Assembly: GCA_007844125.1 (NCBI GenBank)
Contig: CM017564.1
Coordinates: 14,811,714 to 14,875,713, forward strand
Source of the DNA: Sinonovacula constricta
Taxonomy: Eukaryota > Mollusca > Bivalvia > Cardiida > Solecurtidae
Direction: 5' to 3'
Length of the DNA stretch: 64,000 nt
The notes below the pieces were generated by a model. That model worked only from the letters and a program-made list of their open reading frames with translations. It was not told the origin of the DNA and ran no database searches. The translations under genes were made by a program, and so were the position numbers. This document shows, piece after piece, positions 22,160 through 33,075 of the stretch (positions within the stretch are counted from its first letter, which is position 1; each line of letters begins with the position of its first letter).

Positions 22160-24715
22160 CTTACAACCGTTGCAGCGGGGGAGTTACTTAAGTTATTAAA
22201 CATTAGACAATATAACTTAGTATTGAAATTTATGGAAATAATTGGCCGCATGCATTTCCGACATGATTTTGTATGTGTTGTTTTGGTTCCGACTTTTTAT
22301 TAGTCCGTTTAAATTCCAGACTGATATGGAATTTGATGTATTCGACCTAGTTACTAAATGTATTTAACTCATTCGGTAAATATCATTGGATGAACCAAAT
22401 GTTATTTGATCAGCCATTCTCATTTTGATCTGCAAAGTGTAATGCCTGCATAAAATGTTCATGCATCGTATGTGCGTCACACGTTTGCGACACGGCTGAA
22501 AATAACTAACAACGAACCTACGTAGTCGGCTGAAACTGTTATTATACAAAAGTGAAATGTAAACATGTTTGCAAGTACTTTTTAAGCAGTATCCGTCTAT
22601 TATAATAACACTCGCCACATGTTTACATCAATTGTTAATTGAAATTTGATTATTACTGTCTTTTGGTTATACTTTCGTAAATAACTTTTGGATTTTTTTT
22701 AAATAAATCGTCGATAGAAACCACCAGCATTGGAATGCAGACAGGAAGGAGTTATTACTTATTTAAAATGTAAGTGCATTTTAAATGTAAATCCGTGCTA
22801 TGTTCAATAAAAGAAATCACTTCAATATTCAAGAAGATATCACTAGAGCCATTACTTTACTCAGCCTCCTCCACAACACGATTTGCTCAGGTGAGCTAAA
22901 ATAAATATCGAAAAAATGTTTAAATATTAATAATGGATAAAATTAGTGATAGAGATGTAACAAATATCAAACTAAGCGTTGTCCTTAAGTCTGATTTACC
23001 TGGAGTGGTGCTCATTACTATATATATTTCCTTTATGTATGTCTGTATCAATCAGGACGGTAAGGATAAATAGTCTTGATATTATATTACCATTTCCTCT
23101 GATTGACGCTTAGATTAATACCTACAAACTAAGCTAATTCACATAAACATTTTTTAATCCTTAAATACTAAGCTATTTAATACACTACGGGGGGCGGGGG
23201 GGGGGGGGGGTGGGGAAGCGGATAATGACTTAACCCCGACAATATCCGATATATGTATATATTTATATATTATAGAGTGTGTTTTAACCTGTAGAATGTA
23301 CTGTAACATTACTTCATGTAAAATATTATTTACAATATTGTCTTTACCGCTAGCGGCATTTAGTGTTTGGAAAATATAGGATTAGGAAAAGCAAACTGAT
23401 ACTTTTTATTTTTTATTGTATGGGATTTCACTGACAGATGACGAAAAGCATACATTAAATACTTTATTATGTAGACAAATATATTAGTTTAGCTACTTAA
23501 AGAAGGAAAAGCAAAGCAAACACAAGATATATATTGGCATCTCTATCAAACACAGGTTTTACATTCTACATTCAAATACACGTAAATAAGTGCAGCTGTT
23601 ATTATTGTCTTTTCGATGTACCAATCATCTAAAACATCTACTAGTTTAAGCTATGTTCTAACATGAATTCACAATTCCAGTAACAATCATTGGTATCATA
23701 TTTTACAAGGTTAATCAACATAAAGGCCCTATTCAGGAGGCAATGGTTTAATTACTGATAAATAAAGCCTCTTTTTACTTTTCACTAAACGTTCCTTAAT
23801 CAAATCTATGATAAACGTTTCGCATTTGGTCCCCAAATCAAATAGTATGCGGCATTCAAGAAATCGACATTTTCAGAGGAAAGCAATCCCCGGGCCCCTC
23901 TAGTACCAAATGTATGCAACTGGAAATATTTTTGCTCAAAGTATTTTCGGCAAAATTCAAGAAAGGAGTCAAAGTCATTTGTATATATTCGACAAAAGAA
24001 TAAATTGTAATTAGGTTAAGCAAAGCAAACACTTTATAGCGTTCTTCAAGCGCAATTACCTAAAGAAAACTCAATCTAACTAGTATACATTTAAACAGCG
24101 TTTTCTCGAATACATATCATTTGCATATTTCTTGCATTAACATGCATATTTCTGATAATAAACTGAACAATCATTGATTCTAAACATATGCAATATTTGA
24201 AATCAACATGTAGTGTGAACAATATAATAAACAATATTTGGCCTGACAATGACAAATATTAAAAAAATGTAGTGTGGACAATGTACACATAAACATATGT
24301 AAACCAATGTCCAGACCGCCCATACTTTCTTAAAACAACAGCAATAAATATAACACAACAATTATCGATTACATATACATCTCTATTGACACATCTGTTC
24401 ATACAACATACAATCGACGAACATAATAATAATAATAAATGTGCATTTTATTTTATTTCATATATCAACATTTTTGTAATCCAGGAGTGGATTGGTGATG
24501 CATAGCAAAGAACACGAATTAAAATCGTAGAACATATCTTCTAAATGCATTGCATTGATTAAGTTTTAAAGACTGATAAAATTGTATCGAATGGGATTCT
24601 GATTTACGTCAGATCACATTCCCGTCATTCTAGAAATCCAATATTCCACAGGAGAAACTGGACCACCCTTATAGTAAATGTGTTCAAAACAACCTTCGAA
24701 TACATCATTTATGGT
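22160..24715. other. AT-rich non-coding stretch
   Basis: No gene supported. Small features are a perfect hairpin atttaaaatg-taagtg-cattttaaat (22761-22786), a splice-donor-like ctcag|gtgagc at 22886-22895 without a partner, and a G-run at 23190-23215. The minus ORF 22364-22618 (84 aa) is unremarkable. Copy 2 equivalent is 55209-57764. Confidence 0.5.
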
Positions 24716-25211
24716 ATCTTTAAAGGTGATATCCAACAGTTTGCCTATAACAAATTCATGTTACAATACATTACCACTGCTTTCGGGAATCGAGGCATAA
24801 TTTCTGCATAACCTCTTACCCTAGTAGATAAATACGGCTTTGAAATATCGACGGCAAAGCGTATTACTCAGATGACCATATTACGTCGGATCAAAAGTGA
24901 ATGGTCACGTGGTATTCATAAAAATAGCTATCTCAGCAGCGTGTCTCAGATAGGAAATAACTGTTTACAATGAGAAATGAGGATTTATGTTTCACTATTC
25001 ACAATGCGTATATGTAACAATACCTAAGGCATCGATAAGCAACATTTTACTTGAACTTTCCAGGTAAAAGTGACTTGTAATGGTTATATGACAATCTCAT
25101 TAAAGTCACATCCTAACTTTCGCTTCATTACTTCCGCTGGTTAGGATCTGATACCATCCCGATAAAGGTCGCCTCGAAGTGACCTTAAAGTTATAAATAT
25201 TAATTAGCCGA

Positions 25212-25241
25212 TGACGTCAAACTTGACAAAACTTGACCAAT
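25212..25241 (+). promoter_or_regulatory. CRE and CCAAT boxes ahead of the 84-aa ORF
   Basis: A perfect TGACGTCA palindrome (25212-25219) and gaccaatcag, an NF-Y-type CCAAT box (25235-25244), lie 40-70 bp upstream of the ATG at 25283. Function is inferred from known binding sites only. Confidence 0.35.
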
Positions 25242-25282
25242 CAGAGACCTCGTTACGAAACTAGTTCATCTAATCTTTCACA

Positions 25283-25537
25283 ATGGCGGCATCCATACCT
25301 AACGATCAATTAGTGGCAAAAACTGTTTTTCAGTGTTTTTGCTCCAACTACCCGTTATCAGAACCTGGAGAAATGACATCCCGCAAATACAACACCGATC
25401 AACCAACGAAAGTAATTTCTTTGGCGTTTGTTTTACTGGATCGCAAATGTCAAAAGGAGCTGCCATCTGAAAAATGTGACGCACCTTTGATCGGAATACT
25501 TTGGACATTGCCGCTCAATATGAAATTACGTAAATAG
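25283..25537 (+). CDS. 84-aa ORF inside the inner inverted repeat
   Basis: It starts ATGGCGGCATCC in a good initiation context (cacaATGG) and ends at TAG. The 84 residues contain five cysteines (about residues 18, 20, 54, 62, ...), a short acidic-proline stretch, and the C-terminal phrase LWTLPLNMKLRK. No domain recognised. It lies wholly between the 60-bp inverted repeats, so it may be the residue of an element-encoded protein, or a first exon picked up with its promoter. The protein is identical in the second copy. The opposite-strand 69-aa ORF is a shadow. Confidence 0.35.
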   Translation: MAASIPNDQLVAKTVFQCFCSNYPLSEPGEMTSRKYNTDQPTKVISLAFVLLDRKCQKELPSEKCDAPLIGILWTLPLNMKLRK

Positions 25538-25759
25538 CCGTACTCTGGCGAATATTCATGAAGTTGTACCCCACCATTTTGCAGCAGACGATTTTATGGG
25601 CTAATCAAAGGTCAAATTGAGGTGACACCTAATGCGAAGTCATCAGATCCTAACCAGCGGAAAGTAATGAAGCGAACGTTAGGATGTGATTTTAATGAGA
25701 TTGGGTTGTTGGAGAACATTTAATTTGGTCCAAACTGTTGAATACCACCTTTAAGGATC

Positions 25760-26780
25760 AGTGTATGTCTTCTATATGTAATATATGGCATTGACGTGTA
25801 CAGAAATCCACAAAACATAAAGTGGGATTGTTTATACATTTGAAGAAAGTTCACGCCCGTTCATGATAAAATACTAGATCCGCTCTTGCTATCATTTGAG
25901 ATATGGAATGATGTGTAAAACGGTATTGTTACATATACGCATAGATTCCAGCATAAACATCGATTATGGGATCAAATCAGATGCCACAAACAATATAAAC
26001 ATGTACATCTTGAAAATTATATTGACATAAAATGTGACTTAATATTTAAATGCCTTCTAACTTTCCCATACCCTGAGATACTTTTGAAAACGCCGCTACA
26101 AGCATTCTATAAAAGTCCAAGAGGGTTGGGTGGCGCATACATACAACCAACATTTTAATTGTCAAACAACTGTTAGAAGTTTAGTTCTATACACAGTTCC
26201 GCGTAAATAAAAAATGCCCCAGTTGAAACTACTAATGCAATATTTAATCGGTATAACTTAATTCATGATCAATTTTGATTTGAATATAAACTCGTCACAT
26301 CTAGTTAGACGTATTGAACAATGCATTTATCTTCTTAATCAACTTACTAAGGGATCTTCACTGATATTTGATCTGCTGTAGATAGAACAGTTATGCACAA
26401 TTCTAACTGAGCCTCGCATCTCATAGGTGTTATTTTTGTGAAGTTTATCTGCTATAAATATTATATACTAATTTGATACTAAACACTATGTAGTAAAATT
26501 GACGCCATGTTGGTTACGTCTACAATTGTTTCAACCGAATATCATCGAAAATCGGTTGATGATTGTTTATATAACAACTTTCGGACATTATTTGTATTTA
26601 TGTACATACCGCTACACGTAACAAGAAACATAAAATGCGAATAATATTATGAATGTTTGAATTAAAAATGCAATACATTCTGAAGAAATCTGACATAAAT
26701 GCCAAATAATACAGCAATGCAGTAATTTATTTGATGGCATTGCGTCTTTTTGTTGATTTTGCGGGAAAACGTATTATCCG
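25760..26780. other. AT-rich non-coding stretch
   Basis: No gene or tandem repeat recognised. Copy 2 equivalent is 58811-59831. Confidence 0.5.
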
Positions 26781-26787
26781 AGTGTGA

Positions 26788-26852
26788 TGACGTCATATTG
26801 TTATGCTTAATGACGTAATTGTTTTGATGCTGATGCAAAATATACAAACATG
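26788..26852 (+). promoter_or_regulatory. paired CRE-like sites
   Basis: TGACGTCA at 26788-26795 is followed by TGACGTAA at 26811-26818 and by acATGGCGAAC at 26848, where the frame stops after three codons. It resembles a vertebrate/invertebrate CREB-type promoter but has no supported gene. Confidence 0.2.
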
Positions 26853-27010
26853 GCGAACTGAGATGAAAACATCAAACTGAACTGAAATAAACTTTAATTG
26901 TAGGAAAATGTGTATAAAATATTCAATGGAAATACAACAATAAATCAGCAACAATATTATCTGTAACATTTACAGAAGAACCGAGTTTTAAATACACATT
27001 TTAATTTCAT

Positions 27011-27016
27011 TTTATT
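27011..27016 (-). terminator. polyadenylation signal candidate
   Basis: AATAAA on the minus strand about 170 nt beyond the NHL stop codon. This is a plausible 3'-UTR distance. Confidence 0.35.
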
Positions 27017-27186
27017 CCTAAACAAAATGTCGATGAAACATTGTTTTGATAAAATGTTGATTTAATCCCACATTTATAACGAGTCACTTATTCACAAAAT
27101 GTCAACAAAAGTATTAACATAAAGGAAGAACAAAATGTTCAGCAATATTTAATATTTACGTTACATCACTTCAACTAATATAAATT

Positions 27187-27762
27187 TTACTTCCATTCCA
27201 CCATCAGAAGCTGATCACTCCTCCCTCCGACATACAACCGACTCCTGCTCACATCATAACTGAGGCAGAATGGATCCCACGTGATCCCATCTTTCTCGGA
27301 CAATATCTGACCTACCACGTGACCATCCTCGGTCACCTTGACAACGTTGTGTGAGTCCAGTCCACAAACATACACGTGCCCGTAATGGTCAGTGGTCACA
27401 CCAGTGCCTCCAGTCAGTCCAAGATCCTTCGGTGAGAGACGGAATATCCGCCTATCGTCCACGCCGACACATACAAGACCTGTCCCGTCAGTCACATAGA
27501 CTCGGTCGCCGGAACTGTTCACGGCGATGTGTCGGATGCCAGAGAACAGTTCCCGGCCGTTGGTGTCCTTGGATATCTCCCTCAGCTTCCTGCCACTCCT
27601 CACGTCGTGTACATACACGATGTTAACTAACCACCCAGCACAGTACAGCAGTCCGCCATGACAAGCGATCCTGGTGGTCTTATGTCCTAACTCGACGGTT
27701 CGTGTCCTGGCCAAACTCTCTGTGTTGTACACTTGGACTTGGGGAAAAGCAGGGAAGGTAAC
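27187..27762 (-). CDS. NHL-type beta-propeller protein, terminal exon
   Basis: The 191-residue exon codes for several consecutive six-bladed NHL/TolB-like propeller blades. Visible blade signatures are the strand patterns GGLLYCAGWLVNIVYVHD, IRHIAVNSSGDRVYVTD, GTGVTTDHYGHVYVCGLDS, HNVVKVTEDGHVVGQI and SRLYVGGRSDQLLMVEW, each with the G-x-hydrophobic-Y-V pattern. In molluscs such C-termini are typical of TRIM/B-box-NHL proteins (E3 ligase-like or RNA-binding scaffolds). No RING, B-box or coiled coil is in the window, so the class is inference. The exon starts at a ttccag|GTTACC acceptor in phase 0. An ORF extension to 27864 is AT-rich intron-like sequence. It ends WK-stop. Upstream exons would lie to the right (minus strand) and may be lost in the gap. 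Confidence 0.8.
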   Translation of the reverse strand, partial: VTFPAFPQVQVYNTESLARTRTVELGHKTTRIACHGGLLYCAGWLVNIVYVHDVRSGRKLREISKDTNGRELFSGIRHIAVNSSGDRVYVTDGTGLVCVGVDDRRIFRLSPKDLGLTGGTGVTTDHYGHVYVCGLDSHNVVKVTEDGHVVGQILSEKDGITWDPFCLSYDVSRSRLYVGGRSDQLLMVEWK

Positions 27763-27864
27763 CTGGAAATACAGAAATGTAGACCAGAGTAAAAAAATGT
27801 AAAATGTACATATTTTGTTGGTTACAAAATACACGTCTGTGATCTTGTAGTAAACTATATTCAT

Positions 27865-29150
27865 AATCGTTAATTATGATGCTACCTGAAACTAAGTGTA
27901 TGGGAAAGAAAGAGTTCATGTCTTGTGGGAAGTTCTGTTAGTTTGTTTATGGTGAACTAAACATAGCCGACAAAACAAACATCCACACATCTACCTGAAA
28001 ATATAGAAATATAGAGTAGATAAATATTAAATAAAAAAGTCAACAATTGCTAGCAACTTGGCAAACGTAAGTCTTTCGTGGTAGTTCAACTTGCTAGCGA
28101 CACAACTGTTATGTTCTCTTTCCTCCTTGCTTGGTTCTGACTGCCTATGTGGTAGATTTGCCATTTGTGTCTAAACATGTAGAGATGTAAATAAATGAAC
28201 ATTTATCTGTAACACGTAAAACTGTTCGTGATAACATATATAACCTAACATTTAGAAGCTAGTTATCAGTTTTATGTACGTGATTATAGTTTTAAGTTTA
28301 CAATAGACCCACAGAAAATGTGCAGATGCATTTGTTTACATGTAGCCATCTACAGAGAACTATACTAGAACCATGGACTTTAACAGTATTTAAATCCAAG
28401 GTAAATATACAAAATAAATCCATATATTTAAAAGTATTATTTTATTAAAATATTAAAAAATATTCTTAGCGCGATATCATTAGACTTTTACAACAAGACC
28501 TCCTCACAGAATCCATTTCACGATGGCTAACTTCGTGAACGCTTGTATATTTTTCAAATATTTATTACGTCATATTATGTCGCGAGGGAATGAAATGTTT
28601 ACAACTGTTTGTTTACATGTACGCGATAACGTTTGTTCGGTAATATTATTTATAAGTTTATTAGTTTTAGAGTACTAAATCATGTTTGTATCTGTGATTG
28701 AGGGTATAGTAAGTATATTTTACTATTATAAATGGTGTGAAGTGATGACTTTTAAAGCACATCAGATGACAAAAGAATATAACTAAATATCGTGTCCAGG
28801 TTAACCAAGTGTCACAATGCCTGTGCATAAATGTCGAACAAAAGCTCACCCGTACCAAAACTCTCGTTAATTTTGTATGATGAGGACAAAAACCATCCCG
28901 TCAATTTTCACACAGCCAACCTCCATATGCGACAATCTAATGGTAAACTTAGTTTTATAGTTTTAAAATACGAATAGGATACCTTATTTACAAATTTCGA
29001 ATATACTAATATATTAACATCATTCGCGTGTTGGCCTTATGAAGTATTGTATTTATTTCTTGCCAATACTACAAATCAAAAACATTAAACTCAACTATTG
29101 GCCAGTAAAGTGCGCCTATATGTATTGATTTATTCACATACAGTGTTGAC
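27865..29150. other. putative intronic or intergenic stretch upstream of the NHL exon
   Basis: No exon firmly supported. Small minus ORF 28027-28164 (45 aa, starting MANLPHRQSEPSKEE) has a protein-like composition and could be an upstream exon, but lacks good splice sites. The plus ORF 28523-28678 (51 aa) follows an acgATGGC context near a tacgtcat box. An acctgaaaatatagaaatat stretch at 27992 resembles the acceptor region at 27761. Copy 2 equivalent is 60916-62201. Confidence 0.35.
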
Positions 29151-29154
29151 TCTT

Positions 29155-29534
29155 TAAAGGTGGTATCCAACACTTTGAACCATTTCTATTTATCTCAAGC
29201 AACCATATAAATTATCGTTGCCTGAAAAGATCCTTTTGAATTTTGTTTATTGCTGCCCTTCATCTATGTATTTCATCACAAATATATATTTCCTATCCTA
29301 GCCACGCTGTACATTTAGCTTTTTTAAACTAAGAAAACCACGCGATCACTTATTTTTCATTCAAATCACAATACATAACCATCAAGACAATCAGCTCTGA
29401 CGTCGATATCTATTTTTAGCTAAAATCCCCATCATGTTTATTTATAGATTTGCAACTAATGAACGCTTATTTATAGAATTGTAAGTAATAGACATTTAGC
29501 GCAAAATGTGTACTGCCTTACAATAGGGATACTG
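29155..29534 (+). repeat. truncated repeat with TIR-like end, cut by gap
   Basis: tttaaaggtggtatccaaca at 29154-29173 matches the outer terminal repeat of the element at 24718. Further right, 29290-29350 matches 13255-13335. The sequence then runs into the gap, so the element's other end is not assembled. Confidence 0.6.
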
Positions 29535-29634
29535 NNNNNNNNNNNNNNNNNNNNNNNNNNNNNNNNNNNNNNNNNNNNNNNNNNNNNNNNNNNNNNNNNN
29601 NNNNNNNNNNNNNNNNNNNNNNNNNNNNNNNNNN
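29535..29634. other. assembly gap (100 N)
   Basis: Exactly 100 N, the conventional length for a gap of unknown size. The flanks do not belong together by homology: the left side is the end of the duplicated block, while the right side (cacattctcaaac...) leads into the single-copy spacer. Confidence 0.99.
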
Positions 29635-30140
29635 CACATTCTCAAACACCCAACTGAAATCTTAATGCAGGCAATATTAATGTATATTTGTTAAGTATAA
29701 ATCCAACGATTTACTGCATTGTTTGTTTGCTGACTTACTACGATAATTAAATATAGCTATACTGTTTGTTTTTTCCTTACTATTATATGCAATAGACAAT
29801 TGATGGAAACACAAAAGGTACAAATGTAACCTAGCTGCATTTTATAATCCAACTCGAAGGGAAGTATGCGTTTGCCTGTTTCTGCATATCTATGTGAAGA
29901 ATTTAAACCAGTTTCAACAACTAACATGTGGCTAAAGGTTTGTGTCTTCACATGTTTCAGACCTTCAGAGTCAGTTTAATAAAACCGGTATGACTTATTA
30001 CCGAATATGAATTCATATCTGCAGATATGAATCTGGGGTACAGATTAAATGTAAAAATCAATATTTACGAGCCGTTCTTTAGATTTTTCTCTGGTTATAT
30101 GTTTTGATGTATTTGGTGGTATATGAAATAAAGATTCTAA
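29635..30140. other. AT-rich non-coding stretch (single copy)
   Basis: Start of the 3.4 kb spacer. Nothing recognised except a small inverted repeat at about 30008-30031 (atgaattcatatctgcagatatga). Confidence 0.5.
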
Positions 30141-30149
30141 AGTATTTGA

Positions 30150-30368
<219 letters not shown>

Positions 30369-30589
30369 TTCAATTTTTGGACATTAAGGGAACAGTTACG
30401 AACATTGAAATTGCAAACTACAGCACCGTTCGTTATATTTATATGAAATTTTATGTAATATAATCATTTTTAAATTAATTTAGCAACATTAATGATAGTA
30501 TGCTTATCTTATCTACATAATTATTGCATATAAATAAAGCCACACCACAGTTCATATGGATCGTGGACATGGGAGTGGTGGTACGGATA

Positions 30590-30820
30590 TCCCACACCAA
30601 AACGCTCGCTTGCGACAAGCTCGTCATAAGTTTGCGACAAGTTTGCGCAAGCTTGCCGCAATCTTAATAAGATTGCATTTCTTAAATATTATTGTTGCGG
30701 ATGCGAGCTTGCTTGGAAATTAAGGTTGCGGTTAGGTTTTGTTCGCTTGCGGCCTTGTAAGCTTGTAATCTTCTATTCCATTGAAGATTCCGATAAGCTT
30801 GCGGTCTTGCAATTTTAAAA
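30590..30820. repeat. aagcttgc-type repeat in the spacer
   Basis: Same vocabulary as 1640-2085 (gcgcaagcttgccgcaatct, taataagattgc, ataagcttgcggtcttgc), in mixed orientation. Lies about 4 kb upstream of the copy 2 instance at 34681. Confidence 0.65.
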
Positions 30821-30899
30821 TTAATTAAATTTAATATTAGTATTGCAGATAAATATTATTCCAAGACAGTAAGAATTTTTTTTTTGTATTTCTTTAAAT

Positions 30900-31870
30900 A
30901 AATTACATTTGAAATAGAATTTTGCATGACCATTTTAAACATAGATTCTGGTCAAGTTCTGTGAAGATTAAGCCTCCAAAAAGTGTTGTTCTCAAGGGTG
31001 TTCTCAAGGTTTTTATAGATTATACTAAGTCACCTACTTTTTGATCATGTGATCTATTTATTAACTCATCCAAGATTTCATACAGACAAACATTTCATGA
31101 CATTCTGACCAGCGTTGGTTAAGATTGGATCAAAACGGTAGCCTTTAAAGTGTTTACGAGCAAATTGTTGATGCAGCAAGATGGACAGTTGGTTATGAGA
31201 AAAGCTCGCCTGAATGTGACATAAATAGCTCCAAATACTAATTGCCATTTTTTTAAACTTTATTTTGTCATTACTTATTTTTAAACAGAGATCACACAAC
31301 CATATACAAAACAGTACTCAAGTAATTTGGTAACAATATCTTACTCCTGTCTTGAGTTATTTTTAGAAAATTCAAAAATATATTTTATAACTTGTCTTGA
31401 CAACAATTGATCTCTAAAGAAATTTTAAACATTTCCATGAGATAGCTTGTTACTTCCTTAACTTGATCAATCCTCAAAAAAGAAGATAAAGAACTGGAAC
31501 AAAATAAAATGTATTTAGTAACAGTGACTCAGTCCATCAAACTAATGGACAACAAAAACAATTCCCAACTTTGGTATCCCATAAACAAGCTAACTACCAA
31601 ATTTGATATCAATATCTACATCTGATATCAATATCTAAATCCTGACTAGACATGGAAAGCAAACTGCTATTTTGAGTTACAGTGACCTTGACCTGACTGA
31701 TCACAAAAGCAATATTTACCTATTTTGTCATTTAAGACAGCTACAAAATATCTGGTAATAATAGCTCAGTAAAAATGATCCAATTCCAAAGAAGTCAGTT
31801 TTTTATAACTTTTTTGTTGTTGTCTTTCGAAAACCTGGTCAAGTACGAGATCTACAGTCTAATATCTAAC
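30900..31870. repeat. degenerate mollusc-type dispersed repeat
   Basis: Contains ttcatacagacaaacatttc, gttaagattggatcaaaacg, agtgaccttgacctgactga and gttacagtgacc-type words that I recognise as common in molluscan intergenic DNA. No ORF of note; the minus ORF 31078-31299 is not protein-like. Family name and boundaries cannot be fixed by eye. Confidence 0.4.
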
Positions 31871-32177
31871 ATGACAACAAAATAACAGAACAGGCAGTAG
31901 AGTATCATGTTAAAACCACTTTAACTTTATTGGGAATGTGAATAAACACCATTTAATAATAAAAGTTTGAAAGTCGCTTTTACGGTTTTTCAGTAAAAGT
32001 ATGTTAGTAGTGATAACCCGGATGATATAGACAGGTGCGCGCACAAGAATGCGGAATTTCATACAATATCTAATTTTGTTTAAGCATTAATAACATTTCA
32101 TTTAAAATTGAAATAAAGGGCAAAGATAAAACAAAAACACGGAAACTTGGACACGAAAGAAACGATTTACAATAGCA

Positions 32178-32199
32178 CATGCGCAGTCTACACTTCCGG
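32178..32199 (+). promoter_or_regulatory. NRF1-like and ETS-like promoter sites
   Basis: catgcgca (32178-32185) is an NRF1 half palindrome and acttccgg (32192-32199) is a classic ETS site. They sit 20-40 bp upstream of an ATG, as in housekeeping-type animal promoters. Transcription is inferred. Confidence 0.35.
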
Positions 32200-32219
32200 C
32201 CACGCCAATTATCAACGAA

Positions 32220-32792
32220 ATGGAAGAAAATGTGATGGAAAAGATGAAAAAAAATCAATTTAGTATTTTCTTATCGCAAACGTTTTCTGAAACCGTTGAC
32301 TTTTCCATAAACATTTGTTATATACTGTATATTTAATTAATGCTTCAGTTAGAGTTGATACGGTTCTGACAAGTTCAAACGTAAGACATTTTTGTAATAT
32401 TGTTTATTTTAGAGCAGTTACCGGATATTTCTGAGTTTACACAAGGATACATTCCATACTATAGGAATAAAGGCACATAAAACGGTTTCAAGTGGCAAAA
32501 AAATAGTTTTGTTTTTCATTACATTGTTGTGTTAAAACATAAATTTAGGTCACTGGTAATAGATATCCAAGATAACTTGTACATGATGGTTGAGCACATC
32601 ATTAACTGTGTTTGCTTGTATGGTATTGCCACTCATGTAAAGTATTTTATTTTCTGTAATAGTTTGAAACAGCCAGATGCAAGTGATAAAAAAAAGAATC
32701 GGAATTGCAGACTGATGTCAATAAGGAAGTCAGTGAAGAGCAACGCATACATGACAGACATAAGGTTCGAAGATAACTATGCAGCATTTTGA
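32220..32792 (+). CDS. possible small multi-exon gene
   Basis: Three candidate coding pieces follow the promoter-like sites. Piece 1 (32220-32336) starts ATGGAAGAAAATGTG and reads MEENVMEKMKKNQFSIFLSQ. Piece 2 begins after tttattttag at 32413 and reads QLPDISEFTQGYIPYYRNKG before a stop at 32478-32480. Piece 3 begins after ttttctgtaatag at 32663 and ends YMTDIRFEDNYAAF-stop at 32792. Acceptors are convincing, but donors for pieces 1 and 2 are not. A possible short non-coding exon ends at a gtaaga donor (32380). The product is not recognised. Piece order may represent alternative terminal exons. Confidence 0.3.
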
Positions 32793-32924
32793 CCATTTGT
32801 ACCAGTTATTGTATTCATGCATTTGCTAACTTTTAGCATTTACAGTGTTAATCATTAATTGCATGGCACAGCTGTTGGTACATGAAGTTGTCATTGTGGA
32901 GAAATCATATTGTTTTGATTTTGT

Positions 32925-33075
32925 TTGTTTATTGTTACATCGCACTGACACATTTATGGCCATAATGGTGACGTCCAGGTAATTATTGGTGGAGGAAAAC
33001 CTCCCCAAATTAAAGTTCTCGCTCCGACCAGTACTCGAACCCACGCGGTGAGGGGCAGAGGAGCTTCAAGTCAGC
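32925..33075 (-). mobile_element. tRNA-derived SINE with conserved core
   Basis: On the minus strand, gggttcgagtactgg (33027-33041) is a B box preceded by an A-box-like tgacttgaagctc (33061-33073). A core follows, with gaggttttcctccaccaata and tgtcagtgcgatgtaaca near 32937-33010, resembling SINEs widespread in bivalves. The first 34 bases of the window are the tRNA-side end of the same element in copy 1. Confidence 0.65.

Larger units (their letters stand above)
24718..25753. mobile_element. nested inverted-repeat (MITE-like) element
   Basis: Outer terminal inverted repeats of about 26 bp: ctttaaaggtgatatccaac at 24718 is matched by gttgaataccacctttaagg at 25734-25753 in reverse complement. 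Inside it is a second, stronger inverted repeat: 25092-25152 (caatctcattaaagtcacat..gctggttaggatctgat) pairs with 25642-25703 at roughly 90 percent by eye. No transposase is visible and no target-site duplication is clear for either pair. A single outer-type end also occurs at 29155-29185. Two elements, one inserted in the other, is the simplest reading. Confidence 0.8.

Noticed and set aside
20692..22303. Series of 62-72 aa ORFs rich in LLFPIHCCH-type phrases
   Set aside because: Artefact of a 31-bp unit that reopens the same frame every 93 bp.
27351..27626. 91-aa plus ORF opposite the NHL exon
   Set aside because: Shadow of the propeller coding strand with arginine/serine-rich composition.
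28523..28678. 51-aa plus ORF starting MANFVNACIF
   Set aside because: Good ATG context, but AT-driven hydrophobic composition and no supporting splice or homology signal.
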